From assembly GCF_039522525.1 (NCBI RefSeq), contig NZ_BAAADO010000001.1, positions 620,001 to 684,000 of the forward strand: 64,000 nt of DNA. Reading direction: 5' to 3'. A model generated the notes under the pieces. The model had not been told where the DNA came from. It worked only from the letters and a program-made list of their open reading frames with translations, and did not search any database. This DNA is from Salinibacillus aidingensis. GTDB lineage: Bacteria; Bacillota; Bacilli; Bacillales; Alkalibacillaceae. Positions 55,744 to 63,762 of the stretch are shown here, in pieces; within the stretch, counting starts at the first letter, position 1, and each line of letters begins with the position of its first letter. The translations under genes and the position numbers were made by a program.

Positions 55744-55754
55744 ACTCTTTGTGT

Positions 55755-55925
55755 AAAATAAAAGGTAGCTTAGGTGAACCGGCGTTGTTATCATTTTGTT
55801 CCTCTTAAACGAAGAGGTGTATCGCGTAACTCTCGGCTGCTGGGGCGAAGGTACATGAAAACAAAATGAGCATCGTTTAGGAACACAGTTTTATTTTATG
55901 CAAAATTTTATATCAAAGGAGAATG
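55755..55925 (+). ncRNA. rpsD leader, S4 autoregulatory mRNA element
   Basis: The 5' untranslated region holds conserved GC-containing helices in an AT-rich setting, including CCTCTTAAACGAAGAGG-like hairpin sequence, GGGGCGAAGGTACATGAAAACAAAATGAGCATCG, and long-range complementarity between ATTTTGTTCC and the later ACAAAATGAG segment. In Bacillus the S4 protein binds this pseudoknot to repress rpsD. Placement between the promoter and rpsD fits; exact ends are estimated. Confidence 0.8.
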
Positions 55926-55929
55926 TCAA

Positions 55930-56532
55930 GTGGCTAGATACACAGGTCCAACTTGGAAAAAGTCTCGTAGATACGGCATTTCATTGAGCGGTACAGGTAA
56001 GGAATTGGAAAAACGTCCTTACGCACCAGGACAGCATGGTCCAAATCAACGTAAGAAGCAATCAGAGTATGGATTGCAAATGCAGGAAAAGCAAAAGCTT
56101 CGTTTCCTTTACGGATTGAATGAACGTCAATTCCGCAGCATTTTTGATCAAGCTGGTAAAATGAAAGGTGTTCATGGTGAGAACTTCATGATTCTTCTTG
56201 AATCCCGCCTTGACAACCTTGTTTACCGTCTGGGCTTAGCCAGAACTCGTGCTCAAGCTCGTCAATTAGTTAACCATGGTCACATCACTGTAGATGGTGG
56301 ACGTGTTGATATTCCATCCTACCGTGTTAAACCTGGTCAAGTAATTGGTGTCCGAGAAAAATCCCAAAACTTGGCTATCATCGAAGAAGCTATGGAAGTG
56401 AACACATTTGTTCCGGAATACCTTTCCTTTGATGAGAATAAATTTGAAGGAACTTATAATCGTTACCCTGACCGCTCAGAATTGCCATCTGAAATTAACG
56501 AGGCTCTTATCGTTGAGTACTACTCTCGTTAA
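55930..56532 (+). CDS. rpsD: 30S ribosomal protein S4
   Basis: A 200-residue primary 16S rRNA-binding protein. It starts MARYTGPTWKKSRR; the S4 RNA-binding domain (about 90-155) contains ESRLDNLVYRLGLARTRAQARQLVNHGH. No N-terminal four-Cys zinc site, as in many Bacillus. Start is GTG after AAAGGAG. Last syntenic gene before the accessory region. Confidence 0.97.
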   Translation: MARYTGPTWKKSRRYGISLSGTGKELEKRPYAPGQHGPNQRKKQSEYGLQMQEKQKLRFLYGLNERQFRSIFDQAGKMKGVHGENFMILLESRLDNLVYRLGLARTRAQARQLVNHGHITVDGGRVDIPSYRVKPGQVIGVREKSQNLAIIEEAMEVNTFVPEYLSFDENKFEGTYNRYPDRSELPSEINEALIVEYYSR

Positions 56533-56558
56533 TCTATATAGTTTGCAGGTTAACACAC

Positions 56559-56606
56559 AAAAAACCCTTGAAATGTTGTTAAATCAACGTTTTCAGGGGT
56601 TTTTTA
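56559..56606 (+). terminator. Intrinsic terminator after rpsD
   Basis: AAAAAACCC...GGGTTTTTT outer arms with inner CTTGAAA/TTTTCAG and GTTG/CAAC pairing give a long hairpin followed by a T-rich run. The A-tract allows action in both directions. Confidence 0.88.
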
Positions 56607-56906
56607 TTTTTGTTTAATTTGCAAAATAATGCAGGACAATGCACTGATTTGGGGCCAACTGGGGCCAACAAAAATTACTAGCATGGGTGAAGGAATGGAA
56701 GGAAGAAGGAAAAACAAATACTACTTGAGATTACGGCCATAAAAATATACCACTGCTGGCATTTTTCTTATCGGTGATTGCCACTTGTTACGGCCTAATA
56801 AAGTAAGGGGAGATTAGACTTTTAATCCTTCCGTTATTTTAAATAATACCCTATTGGTAAATGCGGTTCGATTTTCAACAATCGTTACCCGTAACTTGAA
56901 CAAACT

Positions 56907-57109
56907 CTAAGTGTTCTTTTTAAAGATACGCTTTAAATCAAAGAAAGTAATCGTTCCACAAATTATCACACTTACTATTAATAACGTTGCCATAAACCAA
57001 TATTCTCCAAAAGTGGCAACAACACTACATAAGCAACCTATTGCTACAGCTAATGACGCATACTTTACTCTCCATTTTCAAGCTTAGATAGCTTTTTTCT
57101 ATCCTCCCC
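56907..57109 (-). pseudogene. Remnant of a small membrane protein (frameshifted)
   Basis: The minus strand from 57077 to 56907 encodes two hydrophobic segments (VKYASLAVAIGCLCSVV and FMATLLIVSVIICGTI) and a basic tail ending in stop. It has no start codon, and an upstream stop breaks the frame. The neighbouring frame just upstream encodes KKLSKLENGE, which would join naturally. A frameshift is likely; the family is unknown. Confidence 0.35.
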
Positions 57110-57276
57110 TTTTAGGCAAAAGAAACAAGCGTTCCTACTTGTTTCAGAAACGCTCATCTTTACTTTAAGTACATTTTTTCACATAGTTATATACAAATAG
57201 ATGTCGTTAATTACGTAGTATCCTTGAACTGCGCAGCAAATGACTTTGTATTATTACACTCCGTTTGTAATAAGAA

Positions 57277-57380
57277 TTATCGAATATTACTTGTTGTAAA
57301 TAACATACCAGTTACAGGATCTAAATAAATTAAGTCAACAGATTCACTTTTAATGTGCTGCAAGAACCGTCCACATGTGC
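57277..57380 (-). pseudogene. Fragment of an unidentified protein gene
   Basis: Just past the P450 stop the minus strand keeps an open frame encoding FLQHIKSESVDLIYLDPVTG and ending NIR-stop. It reads like the start of a small beta-strand domain but lacks a start codon. It may be a gene remnant. Confidence 0.25.
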
Positions 57381-58637
57381 CTATCTCCGTCTGATATTGC
57401 TCATTTCAAATCCACTTTTGGGTAGGGTTGGCATTTCATCTAAGCTATAGTTTAAGTCTTGGTTCGGGATGTCGTAATTAATTCTTTTAACTATAAACTC
57501 TAACGTTGCTTTCATTACCTCGAGCGTAACACCTTCTCCAGGACAACGATGCCCTTTAGCAGGGTCACCCCCACCCTGTGGAATAAAATTATAAAGACTG
57601 CCATTCCAATCTTTGAACCGACTTGGTTTAAACTCGTTAGGTTTTTCCCATAACCTTGGATCATGGTTTGTTCCATACATATCTAAAAATACAACTGTTC
57701 CTTTTTTAAATTGAAAGTTTTTCCAAGTAAAATCATTTCGGACCTTAGCACCTACAAATGGGCCAAAAGGATAAAAACGTCGAACTTCGTGAATAAAACT
57801 TTCCATGTCGTCACTGGTACTAGTCTCAAGCTTTTCTTTTTCATCTCTATATTGATAAAGAGCTAAGGCAGCGAATGTAATAAACGTTGCATTCGCCACA
57901 ATTGGTCGTAACACGTTAATGAGTTCTACTGCTGCCATTTGGGTATCCAATTGTGTTCCATCGGGTTGTTTAAAAAATGCCATTTCATAAAGGGCTGTCC
58001 CTTTTTCCGATTGTAATTTTCCAGTTCGGACGTTATCGATGACTCCTCTAATCCATACCTCTGCTCGATTACGTGCTCTTCTACCTTGCCAATGTTCTGG
58101 CCCAACTTTTCCAAAGGCATAAATCATCGAAATAAAGTCATTGGCACGGTCCGTTATTTCTGACTCAGCTAGAGGAACCCCAGCCCACTGGCATACGACA
58201 TTAGTTAGGATATTCTTCGCTTCCTCAAAAAGTACAATCCTTTCCGCATTCTCCCATCGTTCTAAGGCAGATTCCCAATGCTCACGAGTAAGCTTAGCAA
58301 GCTGTTGTTGGTTAGGCGGAGTTAATAAGGACATAAAAAGTAATTTCCGATGTAGATGCGCTTCCCCATCCATCGTTTGAATACCATTTTTTCCAAACAA
58401 CGTTTCCTGTACGCGTTTTGGAGCCGCTCCTTTTCGTTGGAACTTTTCTGGATCATAAAACACTTCTGCAGCTTCTTCCCCTCTCATACAAATAGCATTT
58501 TTGCCTAGTACACGAGCTTCAAAAATATCTGATTCATATCGTTTTACTCGATTCTCGATAAATAGATAGCCTTCTCTTAATAACGCTAGACTGTTATCTA
58601 AACTGTCATCATGCGGAAGCGATTGATTCGTTACCAT
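57381..58637 (-). CDS. cypC: Cytochrome P450, CYP152 fatty-acid peroxygenase type
   Basis: A 418-residue P450 using H2O2 to hydroxylate fatty acids at alpha or beta positions, as in B. subtilis P450BSbeta (CypC, YbdT). The heme Cys lies in PQGGGDPAKGHRCPGEG, the CYP152 pattern. The I-helix Arg that binds the substrate carboxylate is seen in LRPIVANATF, replacing the Thr-acid pair of ordinary P450s; the ExxR motif is EVRR. No signal peptide. Followed 35 bases upstream by an SDR gene on the same strand, so they are likely cotranscribed. Confidence 0.92.
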   Translation of the reverse strand: MVTNQSLPHDDSLDNSLALLREGYLFIENRVKRYESDIFEARVLGKNAICMRGEEAAEVFYDPEKFQRKGAAPKRVQETLFGKNGIQTMDGEAHLHRKLLFMSLLTPPNQQQLAKLTREHWESALERWENAERIVLFEEAKNILTNVVCQWAGVPLAESEITDRANDFISMIYAFGKVGPEHWQGRRARNRAEVWIRGVIDNVRTGKLQSEKGTALYEMAFFKQPDGTQLDTQMAAVELINVLRPIVANATFITFAALALYQYRDEKEKLETSTSDDMESFIHEVRRFYPFGPFVGAKVRNDFTWKNFQFKKGTVVFLDMYGTNHDPRLWEKPNEFKPSRFKDWNGSLYNFIPQGGGDPAKGHRCPGEGVTLEVMKATLEFIVKRINYDIPNQDLNYSLDEMPTLPKSGFEMSNIRRR

Positions 58638-58671
58638 ATTTTCGTTCTCTCCTTCGTGTTATCGTAATGAT

Positions 58672-59799
58672 TCATGATCTTCGCTTAGTTGCTGCTAATG
58701 CTAATGCCCCTAATCCAATAACTGCCATGGTAGAAAGGATCGGATGTTTACTAGCTTTCACATAAAGACTCTCTGAACGAATCCAGCCGGTATTCGTTCC
58801 CCGTTCATGTAATCCGTAACCAGCTTGATATATGGCACTATTTCTATTCAAAGCTGGTCTGTTTGCGTACTGAGTAGGTGGCATCAAAAATTCAATGAGT
58901 CGATCAGTGAGTCTTGGAAGAAGTGTGCCCATCAGTTCTAGAAGTTTAGCTTGCGAGCCTACGTATATATCTCTTTTTGGGTGTTCCGCAGCGAATAGAA
59001 TTGCTTCTGCAACAGCTTCTGGTGGATAAATCATCCCATTATGTACCGGGTGCTCGTTTAAATAACTGGTGGCATGCTCATTATACGGTGTATCGATTCT
59101 TCCAGGATGGATCAACGTAACGGAGACAGGGACATTTTCTTTTTCTAATTCCATTCTTAGACTTTCTGTCCATCCATGCACAGCAAATTTAGTAGGGGCA
59201 TATGTGGATTGAATGATTGTCCCTCGATCGCCGAAAAGACTACCAACATTGATTAAAGCACCTGTGACTCCTCTTTCTTTAAAGTGATTCACAGCAACTC
59301 TACTCCCATAAACGACACCCCAATAGTTGGTATCGAGCATCCGCTTCATGTCTTCAATTGTTACATCCATCGCATAGCCATAGATCGTAACACCAGCATT
59401 ATTCACCCATGTGTCAAAACGTCCGAATTGTTCAATTGCCTTTTGGGCAATTTTTTGGACATCCTCTTCACGTCCCACGTCCGCTTTTACATAAGTCGCT
59501 GGATACCCTTTTTCTCTCAGTTCTTCTGTGACTTTTTTTAATGCCTCTTCATTTCTAGCAGCCAATACGACCTTAGCTCCTTTAGAAGCCGCCATTCTTG
59601 CAGTGACCAGCCCAACGCCACTAGATGCCCCCGTAACAACAATAACTTGGTCTTTTAATTGCTTTAAGGGCGAGTTACTTCTTTTCTGAATTGTTGTTGT
59701 TTGATAATTCCATTGCTTGTTCTTTAGTTCTGCCATTCCTTTTAAATCTATCACCTTGTCATAATATTCATTTTTTTCATCCATCATCTCAATTCCCAA
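58672..59799 (-). CDS. SDR family oxidoreductase with extended C-terminus
   Basis: A 375-residue protein with a classical SDR domain from about residue 45: cofactor motif VVTGASSGVGLVT, NNAG, and active-site Ser with Tyr-x3-Lys (YAPTK). After about residue 300 comes a tail ending in a hydrophobic stretch (AVIGLGALALAA), which could anchor it to the membrane. The start is TTG 59799 (GGGGGT upstream) or the ATG at 59787. Pairing with a fatty-acid hydroxylase suggests oxidation of a hydroxy acid or alcohol; inference. Confidence 0.85.
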   Translation of the reverse strand: MGIEMMDEKNEYYDKVIDLKGMAELKNKQWNYQTTTIQKRSNSPLKQLKDQVIVVTGASSGVGLVTARMAASKGAKVVLAARNEEALKKVTEELREKGYPATYVKADVGREEDVQKIAQKAIEQFGRFDTWVNNAGVTIYGYAMDVTIEDMKRMLDTNYWGVVYGSRVAVNHFKERGVTGALINVGSLFGDRGTIIQSTYAPTKFAVHGWTESLRMELEKENVPVSVTLIHPGRIDTPYNEHATSYLNEHPVHNGMIYPPEAVAEAILFAAEHPKRDIYVGSQAKLLELMGTLLPRLTDRLIEFLMPPTQYANRPALNRNSAIYQAGYGLHERGTNTGWIRSESLYVKASKHPILSTMAVIGLGALALAATKRRS

Positions 59800-59925
59800 G
59801 GATGTACCCCCTTTTTCTCAAAATCTTAACCTCAGTATTTGTAATCAATTAAGAAAAATACATGGTTCACATACTAAATTTTAGTTAATTTCCATCGGTT
59901 TATTTTTTTAAAGGTAGGGGAAGTT

Positions 59926-60468
59926 ATGGACTTTCTAAAATGTCATGAAAATGAAATGTCACGTAATAAAGAAAAAGGAAGTGGGATTAAATTTGAGCTT
60001 TCTCCAGCGATATATCATCGATTAATTCGACCTAAATGGATTAATCATATGTATATTCATAATAGAATTCAAAAGCATCTAAAACTACACGACAAAAATG
60101 TACTTGATTTTGGAGCAGGAACAGGTGCGAACTGTAATCTTTGTAAACCTGGCAAATATGTAGAAATTGATCCGGGTGGGAGAATAATAGCAATTGAGCC
60201 TTGCTTCTCTAAGAAAAGTAAAATTAGCAACAAGGTATCATGGATAAAAGTGATAATGGATTTTTTTATCAAAAACGAAGAAGGGTACTTTGACTACTTT
60301 AAAAGAGAAGGATTCCAATGCGAAACGATTCAAATGTTCAGAAAATTATTTCTCTATAATGAACTTTTCTTTACCGCTTATTATCCGAAGTTCATAACAA
60401 TTATCTCCACCTTAGTTTTGATTTGTAAACTAAGGATTACCTATTCAAACACCAAAGATACCAACTAA
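59926..60468 (+). pseudogene. SAM-dependent methyltransferase with internal deletion
   Basis: A continuous 180-residue frame resembling a class I methyltransferase. Residues 40-75 hold VLDFGAGTGANC (SAM motif I) and KYVEIDP. Immediately after this the protein reads GGRIIAIEPC, normally found after about 65 residues of the fold (motifs II and III, including the aromatic block around the active site). The later part, FLYNELFF, also matches. The deletion keeps the frame, so a short protein could be made but is probably inactive as a methyltransferase. Confidence 0.6.
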
Positions 60469-60512
60469 TTATGGGTGGTTTCTTTATTTCTATACTTTTA
60501 GCCTTTGAATAA

Positions 60513-60544
60513 GAAAAAGACGATTACTTTTGGGGTAATCGTCT
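60513..60544 (-). terminator. Intrinsic terminator after the small lipoprotein gene
   Basis: The minus strand reads AGACGATTACC, loop, GTAATCGTCT, then TTTTCTT. A ten-base stem with a T-run. Confidence 0.85.
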
Positions 60545-60549
60545 CTAAG

Positions 60550-60828
60550 TTAGCCAGTATCGTTGTACTGCGCAGATTCCTCACTATTTATATAGATGTC
60601 TTCATGAATACTTCCTCGATCATATGTTGCAAACACAATTCCTTCTTCAAGGTTTTCTGGGAATTCAACAAGATGAGCTCCAGAGCCAATCTCAGCGAAT
60701 TCTTGGTTTTGTTCAGACGTTTCTTCTTGCATCTGTTGTGAAGTTTCCATAGTTTCATTATCATTGTTGTTGCAAGCAGTAAGGGTAAGGGCTAGCAGTA
60801 ACCCAAGAGTCATAATGAATCGTTTCAT
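60550..60828 (-). CDS. Small lipoprotein, unknown function
   Basis: A 92-residue protein with a signal peptide and lipobox LTAC (Cys near residue 19). The mature part is Asn/Gln/Glu-rich, then a compact stretch with HLVEFPENLEEGIVFATYD. GGAGGAGAACC precedes the ATG. No family recognised. It has its own terminator and a plausible promoter region of about 130 bases. Confidence 0.7.
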   Translation of the reverse strand: MKRFIMTLGLLLALTLTACNNNDNETMETSQQMQEETSEQNQEFAEIGSGAHLVEFPENLEEGIVFATYDRGSIHEDIYINSEESAQYNDTG

Positions 60829-60971
60829 TTGGTTCTCCTCCTAATTTCATCTTATTATCTTGGTTCTTTCTTTTATTAGACCTTCTAGGCAAGTAGCCGT
60901 TCTGTTTTCATGTAAGTTTCTTACCGTTTACTAATGTTTCAATATGGTAATAACAATTCGTTCTCCCATAG

Positions 60972-62053
60972 CTAGTCTAGTTCAGAAAGCGAAATTCTGT
61001 ATAACCTGTCATCATTCTCCTGTGGATTACCTCGCCCATCTCTATTATTACTAATGAAATAAAGATAGTTATCCTCAATGTGTACATCTCGAATTCTTCC
61101 AAGTCCGGTTATCACTTCACGGTATTCACCTGTTTCAAGTTCAAATTCTAAAACAGCAGATCCCCTTAAAGCGGCAGCATACAATTTGCCATTATAATAA
61201 TCGATTCCGGACGGTGCCCAGGTTGATGCATCTCCAGAAGTGAATAGAGGTGAAACCATACCATCTTGTTCTTCATAGCCTTCAATAACTGGCCAGCCGT
61301 AATTTTGACCGGCTTCAATCCTATTTACTTCATCATTTGCATCGTTCCCGTGCTCACTAGCGTATAGCGTTCCGTCGGGTAACCAAGTAATCCCTTGAGG
61401 ATTTCGGTGACCATAACTATAGACGTATGAATTCGGAAACGGGTTATCACTCGGAACCGTTCCATCTAAATTCATTCTTAGTATTTTTCCAGCTAATGTA
61501 TTAGGTTCTTGAGAAATACTGCTTTCATATGCATCCCCGGTTGTCACATAAAGTTTTTCGTCAGGTCCAACTTTAAGTCTTCCACCATTATGCCAGGAGT
61601 TACCTGGAATCTTATCGAGAAGCAAGCTCTCCTCTCTCCAAACGTTACCCTCTAAACGAAGTGTTATGACACGGTTAAACTGTCCGGTGTTGTCCTCGTA
61701 TGTATAATACCCATATGCAAGATTTGATTCTTGGAAATAAGGCGCGAGTACAAAACCCAATACCCCATCCTCTGAAGTCGTCGAAACTTCCTTTTCTAGT
61801 TCTACGCTTTGCCTCTCTACTTCTCCATTTTCTATCTTGACATGGTTCCGGGGCGTTCAGTCAGGTAGAATGTGTTGTTAAGTTTTTCAATCGACCAGGG
61901 AACATTAAGATCCTCAGCTATCACTTCTAATTCTTCATTCCCTTGTTCATTTCGACTATTTTCTTCATTATTGATTGAATCTTGTTGATTACTTGAAGAA
62001 CAGCCAGCTAATATGAAACTAACTGCTAAATATATACCCAGAATTTCTCTCAC
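60972..62053 (-). pseudogene. PQQ-dependent sugar dehydrogenase-like lipoprotein, frameshifted
   Basis: The 5' part (62053-61832) encodes a lipoprotein start with lipobox LAGC and the typical VPWSIEKLNNTFYLTERPG. It then ends at a premature stop. Adding one base near 61840-61841 restores a continuous frame through IENGEVERQS to VLGFVLAPYF and the rest of the beta-propeller (RNPQGITWLPDGTLYASEHG, YGWPVIEGYE, FISNNRDGRG). This is the soluble aldose sugar dehydrogenase/GdhB family, exported and oxidising sugars with PQQ. A single-base deletion or sequencing error explains the break. Confidence 0.8.
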
Positions 62054-62133
62054 TACTATTCACCTCTAATATTCAGATATTTTAAAGAAATTCACACTTC
62101 TAAAAATAACCTTTTCTATAATAAACTTACTAA

Positions 62134-62149
62134 TTATAGTTAACTATAA
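62134..62149. promoter_or_regulatory. Palindromic candidate operator
   Basis: TTATAGTTAACTATAA is a perfect 16-base palindrome about 85 bases before the dehydrogenase start. On the minus strand it overlaps TTAACT, a possible -35 with TATAGA 17 bases on. It could bind a dimeric repressor. Confidence 0.4.
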
Positions 62150-62260
62150 GTCAAGAAGATTAATCATTTTCTCATATACCTAAAGTTATAAAACCAGGAT
62201 TTGTCGCTAAGTCCTTACGGCGAAAGCCTAGTATTATGGACTTATAAACTCTTATAGTAT

Positions 62261-62302
62261 AAAAAAGGGTGTCTTAAAAGCAAGCTTTTTAAGACACCTT
62301 TA
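62261..62302 (-). terminator. Intrinsic terminator after the hydrolase gene
   Basis: The minus strand reads AAAGGTGTCTTAAAA, loop, TTTTAAGACACCC, then TTTTTT. A long perfect stem and T-run. Confidence 0.87.
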
Positions 62303-62457
62303 ATTCAAATTAAGGTTATATCATTTACCAGTTATTCCACAAAATCAAAACTTATCTTGTTCTCTAAGATTTACATAGTTCTTTTAATTCATGTTATCTT
62401 ATAAGTATTGCCTTTTCACTGTCCATCAACTCTTTAACATCAATTAAGTTATTCATT

Positions 62458-63385
62458 TTACATTTTTTCCGTGAAAAATGATTCGAGCTTATCAAAAGGA
62501 ATTTTATCCACCTGATCATACAAGTCAACATGATTTACATCTGGAACGACATAGATCTCTTTCGGTTCTGCCGCATTATCGTAGGCAGTTTCACTGAAAT
62601 GTGTAGAATGTGCATTCTCACCCACGATAAACAAAATCGGACGTGGAGCGATTTCATTGATATGTGCCAAAGAAGGAAAATTCATCAGAGACAGCATAGA
62701 TGTACTTGTCACATTGCCAAATGCATTAGGATGCCAGCCTCGGTCCATTCCATAAAAGGTAAAAAATTCCTCAGAAACCGGATCAAGTCCTTCTGGAATT
62801 TGATCTACAGGCTTTTCTGGAAAAGTAGGCTGAAATGCCGGCTTTCCATTTTCAAAGTCCGTCCATCTCTGCTGGCTCAGTTGATCCAACATCTCAAAAC
62901 GAGCCTCACCTGTCATATCATTCCCCATACTACTAATATCGTACATTACACTTGTAGCAATTGCCTTAATTCGTGAATCCATAGCCGCTGCAGAAAGGGC
63001 AAAACCACCACTGCCACAGATACCGACTGCACCAATTCGTTCTTTGTCAACATATGCTTGCGATCCAAGAAAGTCCACTCCGGCACTGAAGTCCTCCGCA
63101 TAAATATCTGTAGAACCGACCATACGCGGCTCCCCACCGCTATATCCATGATAAGAAGGATCAAAAGCTAGCCGATAAATCCACGCTGTGCCAACTGATT
63201 CGCATAAACGCCGGGGCTCTGTTCCTTGACGCCTCCAAATGGAGGACCAATCACTAATGCAGGATACTTTTGTGTAAGATCGGCATCATTTGGCATATAG
63301 AGGTCACCAGCAATTTCAATACCGAAACGAGCACTCCTTGCAGATCAGCTTTACAATGCGGACAATTTTCTTTACTGCTCTTCAT
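62458..63385 (-). pseudogene. Alpha/beta hydrolase, frameshifted and with a foreign 5' end
   Basis: From 63123 to the stop the frame encodes a dienelactone-hydrolase-like protein. Its nucleophile elbow is GICGSGG, so Cys takes the usual Ser position, and the late His is in PDVNHVDLYD. Upstream, 63332-63175 encodes RFGIEIAGDLYMP and LVIGPPFGG in a different frame; one missing base near 63170 (reading ATCGGCTAG) breaks it. The first ATG (63385) starts MKSSKENCPHCKADLQG, which looks like a zinc-ribbon protein start in a third register, so the hydrolase has lost its own start. Confidence 0.72.
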
Positions 63386-63539
63386 CCATTCATATCCTTT
63401 CAGTTATTCCCCATTTTTCTCCACTATAAAGAATAAATCACATATATTACACCTTTGATGAAGATTATCATATTTGTACTGTGTAATTGCTTTTTATAGG
63501 AGTTCTTGTTCAACATAAGCCCCTTTTAGCACAATAAGG

Positions 63540-63762
63540 CTAAACTTTATTTCTTTCAATCCATTCAGTTTCTAAGATACTCATTTCCCATAAATTCCAA
63601 TACTCATCACCTATTTTTCTTGCGTCTCTAAATAAGCCCTCTTTATCAAATCCTGACTTTTCATTTCTTCAACTCTCGCACCCGTTAACACAATAAACTC
63701 TGAGATACACTTTTGTAAAATTAAATATTTCATAATTAGGAATAAGGCAACTAAAAGCTTAC
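63540..63762 (-). pseudogene. GNAT acetyltransferase remnant
   Basis: The minus strand encodes FTKVYLRVYCVNG in one frame, then SGFDKEGLFRDARKIGDEYW and LETEWIERN-stop in another. These match the C-terminal half of RimJ/RimL-type GNAT acetyltransferases, where the acetyl-CoA loop precedes this part. The 5' half is missing and at least one frameshift is present. No promoter or start is visible. The remaining bases to 64000 are AT-rich and without a recognisable gene. Confidence 0.55.

Larger units (their letters stand above)
56607..57380. other. Boundary region between core synteny and accessory genes
   Basis: About 770 bases without an intact gene. A tandem GGGGCCAACT/GGGGCCAACA repeat lies at 56652-56671. 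Two short decayed minus-strand coding stretches are listed separately. A hairpin with AGCGTT/AACGCT arms lies at 57128-57154. A small plus-strand reading (ending TAA near 56742) with Lys/Arg-rich residues could be the tail of an integrase-like protein, but no signature is present. Confidence 0.5.
62054..62457. other. Intergenic region upstream of the sugar dehydrogenase gene
   Basis: Very AT-rich. It contains a 16-base perfect palindrome at 62134-62149 next to possible -35/-10 elements, and a terminator for the hydrolase gene at 62261-62302. No gene is visible. Confidence 0.55.

Noticed and set aside
56640..56745. Phage integrase C-terminus next to rpsD
   Set aside because: A short Lys/Arg-rich reading frame is present, but none of the His-x-x-Arg or Tyr motifs of tyrosine recombinases can be seen.
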